The translations under genes and the position numbers were made by a program. Below, piece by piece: positions 24,386-33,389 of a DNA stretch of 64,000 bases (its first letter is position 1; every line of letters begins with the position of its first letter). The notes beneath the pieces are model-generated. The model ran no database searches. It was not told where the DNA came from and was given only the letters and a program-made list of their open reading frames with translations. Source of the stretch: Tannerella sp. (GTDB taxonomy: Bacteria > Bacteroidota > Bacteroidia > Bacteroidales > Tannerellaceae); contig NZ_JAUMYS010000002.1 of assembly GCF_030528505.1 (NCBI RefSeq), positions 1-64,000 on the forward strand, given 5' to 3'.

Positions 24386-25323
24386 TGTGTATCGACCGAC
24401 GAAATTTTCTAAAGGCCTCTTTAGGCAGCGCGGCATTGGCAACGATGGCCGCCTGCTCCGGAGGCGCGACGACGGGCGCAGAGACAAAAGCGTGCTGCAA
24501 GGACGGAGACGACACGAAGAAAGACGTGAAGCTGAACCTCTCGTTTCAGGAGTGGACGCTGGGCGATCTTGAGCTGAAGGCCAAGCTCGACGTGATGGAA
24601 AAGCTCGGTGTGACCGGCCTCGAAGTGGGAGGCAAAGGGTTGGCCGCGCGGAAGGACGAGTTGAAAAAAGCGCTCGAAGGGCGTAATGTCAAAATCAGTG
24701 CAATATGCGCGGGCTTCGACGGATTTATGCTTTCGGAAGAAGAATCCGTGCGTAACCTGTGTCGTGACACGATGCGCGAGATTATTGCCGCGGCAGGCGA
24801 GTTGGGTTCGACCGGCGTCATCATCGTACCGGCGTTCAACGCGCAACAGCCGGCCATGCCGCATACGCAGGAGACGCGCGATTTCCTTTGCCGATGGTTC
24901 GACGAACTCGGCACGTTTGCCGCCGAACACCGGACGACGGTTATCTTCGAACCGCTCAATCGGAAGGAAGCCTTCTACCTCCGTCAGGTAGCCGACGCCG
25001 CCTCGATCTGTCGCGACATCGACAATCCGGGCGTGCGTTGCATGGGCGACTTCTGGCACATGACGTGGGAAGAGACGTCCGACATGGGCGCTTTTCTTTC
25101 GGCCGGATCGTTGCTTCAACACGTACATATCGCCAGCCGCAAGCGTCGCCTGATGCCGGGCGAAGACGGAGAGGCAGACCGCTACGTCGACGGTTTCCGC
25201 GCCCTCAAGATGCTCGGCTACGATCAATACGTGAGCTTTGAATGCGGCTGTCAGAACGACGACCGCGTAGCTACGGCTACGGCAGCCGTTGAATTGCTTC
25301 GCAAGCAATGGGACGAAGCGTAA
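24385..25323 (+). CDS. Tat-exported TIM-barrel sugar isomerase/epimerase-like protein
   Basis: The ATG at 24385 gives 312 residues; a GTG one codon earlier is also open. A twin-arginine signal (DRRNFLK) is followed by a lipobox (MAAC). The rest is a xylose-isomerase-like TIM barrel (AP_endonuc_2 type): LSFQEWTLGDL, GVTGLEVGG, TVIFEPLNRKEAF, MGDFWHM, HVHIAS and VSFECG supply metal-binding Glu, Asp and His. Relatives act as epimerases, isomerases or, in some recent reports, lyases on oxidised sugars. Overlap with the preceding oxidoreductase gene implies a common pathway in the periplasm. Confidence 0.85.
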   Translation: MCIDRRNFLKASLGSAALATMAACSGGATTGAETKACCKDGDDTKKDVKLNLSFQEWTLGDLELKAKLDVMEKLGVTGLEVGGKGLAARKDELKKALEGRNVKISAICAGFDGFMLSEEESVRNLCRDTMREIIAAAGELGSTGVIIVPAFNAQQPAMPHTQETRDFLCRWFDELGTFAAEHRTTVIFEPLNRKEAFYLRQVADAASICRDIDNPGVRCMGDFWHMTWEETSDMGAFLSAGSLLQHVHIASRKRRLMPGEDGEADRYVDGFRALKMLGYDQYVSFECGCQNDDRVATATAAVELLRKQWDEA

Positions 25324-25351
25324 TCATATATATAATGTATAGCGAAAACGG

Positions 25352-26230
25352 ATGTCGTTAGTATATGCCAATATGAGAATGAGCGAGGTGGTGAGCGAGC
25401 ATCTCTCGCTCATTCCGGTTATCAACCGCTTCGGCATACGGCTGGGAGTGGGCGATGAAACCGTCATGGCGCTTTGCGAAGCAAACGAAATCGATACCGA
25501 CTTTTTCCTCACCATCGTCAACACGTTTATCAACGAAGACTATTTTCCGGAGAAAAAGCTGCAAAGCTTTCACCTCAATCAGATTATCGATTATCTGAAG
25601 CAAACGAACCGGTATTATCTGCAATACCAGTTGCCCAATATCGAGCGTCACCTGCAAATTTTTATTCATACGTCGGGCGGGAGCAATGCCTCGCTGCAAC
25701 TGTTGGGCAATATCTTCGCCTCGTTCAAAGAGAAATTATGCAGTCGTATTCAGACCGACGAACGAGAGTGGTTCCCGCGTTTGCTTTCGCTCGGCGAAAA
25801 AGAGCAAAACAGGAGGAGCATGCGCGCCCGGACATCGCCCGAGACGGATGAAATGATCGAAGCCATGATGGACGATATGCGGAACATCATGATCAAGCAT
25901 CTGACGGGAACGTACGACGAAAACCTTGGGTATGCCGTGCTGTTCACCATCGATGCTTTGGGACGCGACATCCGTCAGCACAACCGCATCCGCAGTCGAA
26001 TCCTGCTGCCGATGGTCGACGACAACGGCCATCTCTCGAACCGCGAGAAAGAAGTACTCAAGCTCATCGTCAGCGGATATACGAACAAGGAGATTGCCGC
26101 GCGCCTCTTCGTCAGCCTCAACACCATCCTGACACACCGCAAGAACATCACCGCCAAGCTCGGTATCAAGACGATTCCGGGACTTACGTTCTATGCCATC
26201 ACGCATAAAATCATCACCGAAGTCAAATAA
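25352..26230 (+). CDS. LuxR-type regulator with an N-terminal helical (RIC/ScdA-like) domain
   Basis: A 292-residue protein. The C-terminal 65 residues are a GerE/LuxR helix-turn-helix (LSNREKEVLKLIVSGYTNKEIAARLFVS, about 227-254). The N-terminal part starts MSEVVSEHLSLIPVINRFGI, the pattern of the ScdA/RIC N-terminal domain. A helical segment with His residues follows (NIERHLQIFIH, later RNIMIKHLTG), as in hemerythrin-like proteins. Such sensors could respond to redox state or NO through a di-iron site. It starts 28 bp after the TIM-barrel gene, so it may regulate the redox cluster. Confidence 0.75.
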   Translation: MSLVYANMRMSEVVSEHLSLIPVINRFGIRLGVGDETVMALCEANEIDTDFFLTIVNTFINEDYFPEKKLQSFHLNQIIDYLKQTNRYYLQYQLPNIERHLQIFIHTSGGSNASLQLLGNIFASFKEKLCSRIQTDEREWFPRLLSLGEKEQNRRSMRARTSPETDEMIEAMMDDMRNIMIKHLTGTYDENLGYAVLFTIDALGRDIRQHNRIRSRILLPMVDDNGHLSNREKEVLKLIVSGYTNKEIAARLFVSLNTILTHRKNITAKLGIKTIPGLTFYAITHKIITEVK

Positions 26231-26243
26231 CCGATCACATCAC

Positions 26244-26423
26244 ATGGCACGTCGCAAAATCACGAACACGCAGGCCGTCTGCATCATCCTCCTCTGGGGA
26301 TTTCTGGTATATATGCTGCTGACATCGGCCAAGACGATCGATTTTATGACCGTCTTTTCGATTGTCGCTTCGGGCGTCATCGTCTTTGTACCCCTCTACA
26401 AAAACCGAAGGAGACAGCCATAG
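26244..26423 (+). CDS. 59-aa membrane protein, unknown
   Basis: Starts MARRKITNTQ at the ATG 13 bp after the LuxR-type gene. It has two hydrophobic segments (about 12-27 and 34-51) and basic ends (MARRK, KNRRRQ), the layout of a two-pass inner-membrane protein. It is probably translated from the same mRNA as the regulator. No family was recognised. Confidence 0.6.
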   Translation: MARRKITNTQAVCIILLWGFLVYMLLTSAKTIDFMTVFSIVASGVIVFVPLYKNRRRQP

Positions 26424-26550
26424 TTCGCCCTCCCTTCCGATGATACTTCGCCTCATTGCACATCCTGTTTTTTTACAACTTTTGCCGCTTTCTCTCTAAA
26501 AAGTGTTATATAACATAGAATAATCTTATCCTTTATCGGCAGAATGGCGT

Positions 26551-26697
26551 TATCTTTGCGCTCTCAACACACTAAAAAGGGAAATGAATTTTAATACGTT
26601 TAATTTGTGCTGGCCGGCAGCATCGAAACATCGTTTTCATGTATGTCTATCCCCCCTTTCTGTCTTGTTAATAAATTTTAACGGGGGGGGTATTTAG
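26551..26697 (+). other. Possible promoter and 37-codon leader ORF ending at a G8 tract
   Basis: A TATCTTTG box (26551-26558) is followed by AAAAAGGGA and an ATG at 26584. The 37-codon frame (MNFNTFNLCWPAASKHRFHV at its start) runs through CCCCCC (26651-26656) and G8 (26683-26690) and stops at 26697. The C6 and G8 runs could pair in RNA. It might be a leader peptide/attenuator for the gene at 27214, or only chance. No -33 TTTG was found. Confidence 0.3.
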
Positions 26698-27213
26698 CGT
26701 ATTATCAGTCGTATAAGAATCAATCCCGCAGCTGCTTTCTTTTTCCCGACGAAATTTTCATAGCCTTTCGCAGTATCCGGCGCATGGCCGGCGTGCTTGC
26801 TTGGCCTTTTCATACCATTACCGCATCTTGCTCCGGGCGGATGAGAAATATTTTCTTCTCGGCCGGGCATGACCATACCATGCGCGAAGACGTTCCGATT
26901 CGCCGGGAGATGTCCGTAGAATCTACGATGATTTCCCGTCGCGGCGGGCGATTCCCGTACGGTCTATTATCTTTTCCCGGCATGGCGGGCGACTCCCGTA
27001 GAACCGATGATCTTTTCCCGTCGCGGCAGAACATCTCCGTAAGGTCTATGATAACTTCCCGTCGCGGCGGGCGATTCCCGTATGGTCTATTATCTTTTCC
27101 CGGCATGGCGGGCGATTCCCGTAGAACTTATGCTTCTTTCCTGCCGCACGGGAGAAAGCCTCTGTCACGCTGCTACGATCATTTCATTATTCAACCTCTA
27201 AAATACCAATCTT
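26698..27213 (+). other. Gene-free leader region containing a 41-bp array
   Basis: No convincing gene is present between the 59-aa membrane gene and the gene at 27214, apart from the possible leader ORF. The region is dominated by a tandem array (26894-27180). Open frames on both strands through the array are unlikely to be proteins, because the 41-bp unit shifts frame at every copy. Confidence 0.6.
26894..27180. repeat. Tandem array of a 41-bp unit (about seven copies)
   Basis: Units begin with CCCG at 26935, 26976, 27017, 27058 and 27099, all exactly 41 bp apart, with more degenerate units starting near 26894 and 27140. Two forms, CCCGTCGCGGCGGG and CCCGGCATGGCGGG, alternate, so the pair 26935/26976 is almost repeated at 27058/27099 (123-bp higher period). 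Each unit can form a small CCCG/CGGG hairpin. It ends about 33 bp before the gene at 27214. Confidence 0.8.
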
Positions 27214-27954
27214 ATGTTACGTGTCAATTACAGTGAATTATCGACTAAGGTATTAGGAAACTTGTCGAACCGTACGATCGAAGTGATCTCGCCGGCCTAT
27301 GCGAGCGGAGTACTGCAACACAATCCGTTAGTAGACGTGTTGATCGCCACGAATAAATCGTATCAGGCCATCGTCATTAAAAATACGTACAGCGGGCTGG
27401 GTAACCCGGTGGCACAGGCGGATCTGGTGCGCGACAAGGTGTACCGGAATCTCCGGCGTATGCTGCAAGGTATGGCCGGATTCAACGATAAGCCCAAAGG
27501 AAAAGCGGCCGCAGCGCTGCTGACGGTCTTCGAAGAAACGGGCGACATCTACGGCCTTTCGTATGCCGATGAGAATGTGGTAATGCAAACGCTGATTAAC
27601 CGTCTCGACGAGGCAGGCAATCAGGTGCATCTTGCTACGGCCATGGTTATGGACGAATACAGCATGCTCAAGCAGGCACAAGGCTCCTTCGAGGCCATCA
27701 GTGCCGAACAGACGGACGCCAACTCGGCGTTGCGGCAGAAACAGTCTGCCTCCGGTGCGCGCCGCGCGCTGCATCAGGCTTTGCGCGACATATTCTCGCT
27801 CGTCTCGGCCATGAAGAACGTGGCAGGCTGGGAAGACTTGTATCACGATCTGAACGAACTGATCAAAGAAGCGCGCCAAAGCAACCGGAAACCCTCGAAA
27901 GGAGAATCCGAACCTCCGGCTGCATCCGGAGACGGGCTTCCGGAAAACGAATGA
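27214..27954 (+). CDS. Hypothetical protein, possibly DUF6261-like
   Basis: A 246-residue, mostly helical protein without signal peptide or membrane segment. Visible parts are a helix-rich core (DVLIATNKSYQAIVIKN, LVRDKVYRNLRRMLQGM, FEETGDIYGLSYADENVVMQ, LDEAGNQVHLATAMVMDEYSML) and a disordered charged tail (KPSKGESEPPAASGDGLPENE). The layout recalls DUF6261 proteins of Bacteroidales, which often lie next to repeats, but the match is by memory only. It precedes the SusC gene by 75 bp. Confidence 0.55.
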   Translation: MLRVNYSELSTKVLGNLSNRTIEVISPAYASGVLQHNPLVDVLIATNKSYQAIVIKNTYSGLGNPVAQADLVRDKVYRNLRRMLQGMAGFNDKPKGKAAAALLTVFEETGDIYGLSYADENVVMQTLINRLDEAGNQVHLATAMVMDEYSMLKQAQGSFEAISAEQTDANSALRQKQSASGARRALHQALRDIFSLVSAMKNVAGWEDLYHDLNELIKEARQSNRKPSKGESEPPAASGDGLPENE

Positions 27955-28029
27955 ATATTTTGTACGTTTTCAACCTGAAATGGAGAATCGACTAAATAGA
28001 AACAATTGTATAACGAATCATTAAAAAAC

Positions 28030-31000
28030 ATGAGAAGAAAAAAACTTTTTGGAGCGAGAGGCTTGCTTACACTGTTGCTGTGTATCTCAGCGCTTTCGCT
28101 TTCGGCACAGACGATCACGGTGCGAGGTACCGTGACGGATGAGAGCCGTGAACCGGTTATCGGAGGAACAGTTATTGTAAAAGGACAACCTTCGAAAGGA
28201 ACGATTACAGACATTGACGGTAATTATGTATTAAATGACGTCCCGGCCGATGGGATATTGACCTTCAGTTATGTGGGACTCCAATCGCAGGATGTCCGTG
28301 TGAATGCACGTACGACGATTGATGTCTTGATGCAAAGCGATACGAAACATCTGGACGAAGTCGTGGTCATTGGTTTCGGAACGCAGAAGAAAGTCAATTT
28401 GACAGGGGCTGTATCTACCGTTGATACGAAAGAATTGGCATCACGTCCTGTAGCTAACGTCAGCCAGGCATTGCAGGGTGTTGTTCCGGGTTTAAACATT
28501 TCCGTCCCTATTGGAGGAGGAGAATTGGATAATGCCCTTAAAATAAACATTAGAGGCTCCGGGTCCATTGGCGATGGAAGTGAAGCAAAACCTTTGGTGT
28601 TAATTGATGGCATGGAAGGTAATATTAATGCACTCAACCCGCAAGACATCGAAAGTATCTCGGTGCTGAAAGATGCGGCTTCGTCTGTTGTATATGGTTC
28701 TCGTGCTCCCTTTGGTGTGATTCTTATCACAACGAAAAGTGGGAAAGAAGGGCGTACAAGGATCAACTACAACAATAACTTCCGTTTCTCGGACCCCATT
28801 CGTATGCCCAAGATGATGGACTCTTATTCGTTTGCCGAATATTTTAATAGCGCATCTGAAAATGGCGGAGGAACCCCGATTTTTACCGATGAAGTTATAG
28901 ATCGTATCAAAGCTTATCAGGCTGGAACACTAACCAAACCCTTTGTTCCTTCAAAAGATGGGGCTACATGGGATATGTATTCGAATGCAAATGGGAATAA
29001 TGACTGGTTTGCCGAACATTATCGCTCTTGGGCTCCGTCGCAAGAACATAATCTGAGTGTTAGTGGAGGGAACCAAAAGATTAATTATATCCTGAGCGCG
29101 AACCTTATGGATCAAAGAGGACTGTTGCGTCATTCGAACGATAAGCTGAAACGTTATTCTATAACAGCAAAAATAAACTCTCAATTATCGCAATATATTC
29201 AGTTGGGGTATACTGCCCGTTGGGTACGTACAGATTATGATAAAGCCTACTACCAGAATGCATTGCTGTTTCACAACATTGCACGCCGTTGGCCGACAAT
29301 GAATGCAAAAGATGAAAACGGCCATTATATTGAGCATTCCGAAATTATTCAACAACGCGAAGGCGGTCGTGATAATATGGTTAAGGACTTCTTAACACAT
29401 CAATTCTCTATGGTGGTTGAACCAATAAAGAACTGGAAAATCACAGCCGAGGCAAATATGCGTACGGAAAATATGGAACGTAAGTATGCCGTTTTACCTA
29501 TATTTTTCTATGGTACAAAAAATAATCCCATACCAATGAAATTCGACGAAGGACATGGCCCGGGCATTACCGAATATGGCAAACAAGTAGACCGTCGAGA
29601 TTTCTATACAACGAACATTTTTACCGACTATTTCTTTGAAACGGATAAAGGACATTTCTTTAAAGCAATGGCCGGATTCAATATGGAATTAAACAAATAC
29701 AGTTCGCTCTATGGCACCAAACAAGGACTGATAACAGGTACATTGCCTTCCCTGTCCACCGCTACACAAAACATGAAAACAGGAGGTATCGACAATAATG
29801 AATTAAGCGATTGGGCTACTGCTGGCTTCTTTGGGCGCTTGAACTACAATTATAAGGAACGCTATCTGTTAGAGTTTAACTTGCGTTATGACGGCTCGTC
29901 ACGCTTCCTAAGAGACCAGCGCTGGATCTTATTGCCTGCCTTTTCAGCAGGATGGAATATTGCCAGAGAAGACTTTTGGAAAGATTATATGGATCAGCTG
30001 AGTACATTGAAACTAAGAGGATCATGGGGTGAATTAGGAAATCAAAATACAACAAATCTTTATCCTTTTTATCCGTCACTCACGATTAAAACAGAAGGTT
30101 CAAATTGGCTAATCAATAATAAAAAACCTAATACGGTAGAAATGCCCGGTTTGGTAAGTACATTCCTCACATGGGAAAGAATTCGTTCGTGGAATGTCGG
30201 ATTGGATTTTGCAGCTTTAAATAATCGGCTTACCGGTTCATTCGACTGGTTTAATCGTACCACACTTGACATGGTAGGCCCAGCCCCGCTATTACCTTAT
30301 ATTCTCGGAACGGATGTGCCGAAAATGAATAATGCTGATATGAGATCATACGGATTTGAGCTTGAGATCGGATGGAGAGACCGTATAAGGGATTTTGCAT
30401 ATGGTGTAAAAGCCGTACTGTCCGATGCCCAGCAGGAAATCATGCGCTATCCGAACGATACAAAGAAAATAGATACTTGGTATGAAGGCAAAAAGGTTGG
30501 AGAAATCTGGGGATATACTACTGTCGGTATTGCCAAAACACAGGCAGAAATGGACGCCCATCTGTCATCCATGTCGAAAGACAAACAAAATGCGTTAGGC
30601 GGCAACTGGGCAGCAGGAGATATCATGTATGCCGATCTAAATGGAGATGGCTCGGTGAATGGAGGAGCCGGTATACTCGGTGATACAGGAGACAGAACGA
30701 TCATCGGCAACTCTACACCGCGCTATAATATCGGGATAAATATGGATATGCAATGGAAGAATTTTGATTTCAGTATGTTCTGGCAAGGAGTGATGAAACG
30801 GGATGTAGAAGTCGGTGGACCGTATTTTTGGGGGGCCAGTGGCGGACAATGGCAATCGGCCGGTTTCACGGAGCACTGGGACTTCTTCCGTCCCGAAGGA
30901 CATCGCTTAGGTGCGAATTTGAATGCTTACTATCCACGTCCTATCTTCAACACCCATGCTGGAAGGAATCAACATACACAGACACGCTATTTGCAGAATG

Positions 31001-31269
31001 GTGCATATCTCCGATTAAAAAACATTCAATTAGGTTATACCTTGACGGATCGTTGCGCTTTAATGAAAAATATAGGCGTTGAATCTGTTCGTTTCTACGT
31101 ATCAGCCGACAATATACTCACTTTTACAAAGCTGACTAAAATATTCGATCCAGAAACAGTAGAAGGCCGGACATGGTGGGATACCAGTCGGCCGTCTGAA
31201 TTGGGAAATAACGGTAAAATTTATCCGTTGTCAAAAGTTATTTCTTTTGGTTTTAACGTTAATTTCTAA
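28030..31269 (+). CDS. SusC/RagA-family TonB-dependent transporter
   Basis: The ATG at 28030 (MRRKKLFGARGLL) gives 1079 residues and a proper signal peptide (ALSLSAQ); an earlier in-frame start would lengthen the basic region. Domains: CarboxypepD_reg-like (about 28-105), plug with LDEVVVIGFGTQKK (the SusC TonB-box-type region) and VYGSRAPFGVILITTK, and a large barrel ending FGFNVNF. It imports a glycan or other oligomer across the outer membrane with the SusD-like lipoprotein 35 bp downstream. The pair has no adjacent enzymes, so the substrate cannot be guessed. The coding sequence is visibly more AT-rich than its neighbours. Confidence 0.93.
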   Translation: MRRKKLFGARGLLTLLLCISALSLSAQTITVRGTVTDESREPVIGGTVIVKGQPSKGTITDIDGNYVLNDVPADGILTFSYVGLQSQDVRVNARTTIDVLMQSDTKHLDEVVVIGFGTQKKVNLTGAVSTVDTKELASRPVANVSQALQGVVPGLNISVPIGGGELDNALKINIRGSGSIGDGSEAKPLVLIDGMEGNINALNPQDIESISVLKDAASSVVYGSRAPFGVILITTKSGKEGRTRINYNNNFRFSDPIRMPKMMDSYSFAEYFNSASENGGGTPIFTDEVIDRIKAYQAGTLTKPFVPSKDGATWDMYSNANGNNDWFAEHYRSWAPSQEHNLSVSGGNQKINYILSANLMDQRGLLRHSNDKLKRYSITAKINSQLSQYIQLGYTARWVRTDYDKAYYQNALLFHNIARRWPTMNAKDENGHYIEHSEIIQQREGGRDNMVKDFLTHQFSMVVEPIKNWKITAEANMRTENMERKYAVLPIFFYGTKNNPIPMKFDEGHGPGITEYGKQVDRRDFYTTNIFTDYFFETDKGHFFKAMAGFNMELNKYSSLYGTKQGLITGTLPSLSTATQNMKTGGIDNNELSDWATAGFFGRLNYNYKERYLLEFNLRYDGSSRFLRDQRWILLPAFSAGWNIAREDFWKDYMDQLSTLKLRGSWGELGNQNTTNLYPFYPSLTIKTEGSNWLINNKKPNTVEMPGLVSTFLTWERIRSWNVGLDFAALNNRLTGSFDWFNRTTLDMVGPAPLLPYILGTDVPKMNNADMRSYGFELEIGWRDRIRDFAYGVKAVLSDAQQEIMRYPNDTKKIDTWYEGKKVGEIWGYTTVGIAKTQAEMDAHLSSMSKDKQNALGGNWAAGDIMYADLNGDGSVNGGAGILGDTGDRTIIGNSTPRYNIGINMDMQWKNFDFSMFWQGVMKRDVEVGGPYFWGASGGQWQSAGFTEHWDFFRPEGHRLGANLNAYYPRPIFNTHAGRNQHTQTRYLQNGAYLRLKNIQLGYTLTDRCALMKNIGVESVRFYVSADNILTFTKLTKIFDPETVEGRTWWDTSRPSELGNNGKIYPLSKVISFGFNVNF

Positions 31270-31304
31270 TCACATTCCCGTTTAACATTAAAAATGAAAA
31301 TCAT

Positions 31305-33311
31305 ATGAGAATTTTAAAGAATTGCAAATTTTATGCTTTTGTCTTTCTATTGGTAACATGCTTCGGATGTAACGATTTTCTGGATCGTGAGCCTTTAGAT
31401 AAAATAACGGATCAGTATTATTTTAATTCTGCATCGGACTTAGAAGCGTATGTGATCAACCTATATGATGAATTCCCTAACATTCGTGACCAATGGAATT
31501 TAGGGCCAGCTATTACTGGAGACGATCATTCGGACAATCAGGCAAAGACAAATGCTGAGCAAAAATATTGGGTCATAGACTTCTGGAAAGTACCAGAAAA
31601 TGAAAATCGTAACAATAGTGAAAAAGAATGGAATTTTTTCAGCATCCGTAAATTGAACTATTTTTTTGAACATGTGTTGCCTAAAAAAGAAGCAAAACAG
31701 CTTACAGGAGATGAATCCGAAGTAAATCATTATATTGGAGAGGCTTATTTTCTGAGGGCATATGTCTATTTTAAACGCCTAAAAAATTTCGGAGATTTTC
31801 CGATTGTTACAAAAGTATTAGAAGACAAGAAGGAATATCTTGTAGCAATGAGTAAACGAAGCCCGAGAAACGAGGTTGCCCGTTTTATATTAAAAGATTT
31901 GGATGAGGCCATCAATCTACTATCGGATAATCCTCCGGGGAGCAAAAACAGGATCACCCGAAATGCCGCATTATTGTTTAAATCGCGTGTTGCCCTTTTT
32001 GAAGCGACTTTTGAAACGTATCATAAAGGGACACCTCGTATTCCTGGCTCTCCAGCATGGCCGGGCGCGACAAAAGATTATCACAAAGGATATACCGTTG
32101 ATATTGAAAAGGAAATATCCTTCTTTATCGATGAAGCCTTAAAAGCATCTAAAGAGGTGGCAGATAAGATTACTCTGACCCCGAATAACAAAGTATTGAA
32201 TCCTGTTTTCGGGCAGAAGACAGGGTGGAATCCTTACTTCGAAATGTTTGCGCAGGATGATCTGTCTGGCGTTAGTGAGGTGATTATGTGGCGTCAATTC
32301 AATAATGCATTGAGTAACACTCATCGGACAAGTACTTATATTTTTTCCGGAGGAAATCTTGGTTTCACTCGCAATTATATTGAGACATTTCTGATGGAAA
32401 ACGGATTACCGATATACGCAAATGGATCAGGATATACTGGTGATGCCACAATCGAACAGACTTTGCATAATCGTGATTATCGTATGCAGCTTTTTGTAGT
32501 GGCCGAAAATACGCGTAGGGATGTGATGATAAAAGATGACTCACCATTGGCTTATTTTGGTTTGCCGTATATTTTGGAAAAAGCCGAAAACAGAATACCT
32601 ACAGGGTATCATGTGCGTAAAGGTCTTACATATGAAGCCAGTAGTACAGCAGGCGGCCATCAACAACAAACAACAGGGTTTATTGTTTTCAGAGGTGTTG
32701 AAGCATATCTGAATTATATCGAAGCATCTTGCTTAAAAAATAATGGCTTGAGTATTGACGGAACAGCTCAGCAGTATTGGAAGGCAATACGCGAACGAGC
32801 AGGGATAGATTCCGATTTTAATAAAACAATAGCTGCAACCGATTTAGATAAAGAAAAAGACTGGGCTGTGTACTCAGGAGAAAATAAGGTGTCAAGTCTC
32901 ATGTATAATATTCGTCGCGAGAGACGCTGTGAATTTATCGCAGAGGGGATGAGATGGGATGACTTGAAAAGATGGCGTGCTTTGGATATGGTAAAGAACT
33001 ACATCATTGAAGGATTTAATCTCTGGGATGAGCAAGCAGCTAAATACAAGAGCATAATAGAACCGGGCACAGCAGGTAAAACTCCAAATGTATCGGCAAA
33101 GTCTGCTTCGAAATATATACGTCCTTATCAGATTATAAAAGAGAATAATAATCTTTATAATGGTTATACTTGGTCTAAGGCAAACTATCTGCTCCCTATA
33201 CGAATAGAGAATATTCGCATTACAGCAGCAAATCCGTCGGACTTATCTACATCTCCAATTTATCAAAATCCTTATTGGCCTCTTGAACCAAACAAAGGAG
33301 CCTTGGAATAA
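31305..33311 (+). CDS. SusD/RagB-family surface glycan-binding lipoprotein
   Basis: A 668-residue lipoprotein (lipobox CFGC, Cys22) starting CNDFLDREPLDKITDQYYF, typical of SusD. The TPR-rich helical core includes EAYFLRAYVYFKRLKNFGDFPIVT and the C-terminal SusD motif RRERRCEFIAEGMRWDDLKRW. It sits on the cell surface as the lid of the SusC barrel. It is longer than most SusD proteins (about 500-600). It ends at a terminator shared with the convergent GH144 gene. Confidence 0.93.
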   Translation: MRILKNCKFYAFVFLLVTCFGCNDFLDREPLDKITDQYYFNSASDLEAYVINLYDEFPNIRDQWNLGPAITGDDHSDNQAKTNAEQKYWVIDFWKVPENENRNNSEKEWNFFSIRKLNYFFEHVLPKKEAKQLTGDESEVNHYIGEAYFLRAYVYFKRLKNFGDFPIVTKVLEDKKEYLVAMSKRSPRNEVARFILKDLDEAINLLSDNPPGSKNRITRNAALLFKSRVALFEATFETYHKGTPRIPGSPAWPGATKDYHKGYTVDIEKEISFFIDEALKASKEVADKITLTPNNKVLNPVFGQKTGWNPYFEMFAQDDLSGVSEVIMWRQFNNALSNTHRTSTYIFSGGNLGFTRNYIETFLMENGLPIYANGSGYTGDATIEQTLHNRDYRMQLFVVAENTRRDVMIKDDSPLAYFGLPYILEKAENRIPTGYHVRKGLTYEASSTAGGHQQQTTGFIVFRGVEAYLNYIEASCLKNNGLSIDGTAQQYWKAIRERAGIDSDFNKTIAATDLDKEKDWAVYSGENKVSSLMYNIRRERRCEFIAEGMRWDDLKRWRALDMVKNYIIEGFNLWDEQAAKYKSIIEPGTAGKTPNVSAKSASKYIRPYQIIKENNNLYNGYTWSKANYLLPIRIENIRITAANPSDLSTSPIYQNPYWPLEPNKGALE

Positions 33312-33329
33312 GTGAGAATTTTGTACGAA

Positions 33330-33365
33330 AAAAAGAGGGTGTGCTAAACGGCATTCCCTCTTTTT
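33330..33365. terminator. Bidirectional terminator between convergent operons
   Basis: AAAAAGAGGG (33330-33339) pairs with CCCTCTTTTT (33356-33365). A-tract and T-tract lie on both sides, so it can serve the SusD gene on the plus strand and the GH144 gene on the minus strand. Confidence 0.75.
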
Positions 33366-33389
33366 CTTTACAAAAAAATCAATAAGCTA

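Noticed and set aside
26894-27180. CRISPR array
   Set aside because: Units are head-to-tail and degenerate over their whole length, without constant repeats separated by unique spacers, and no cas gene is present.
26784-27236. 150-codon frame through the 41-bp array
   Set aside because: The 41-bp period changes the frame each unit, so the protein would have no consistent repeat; no start context.
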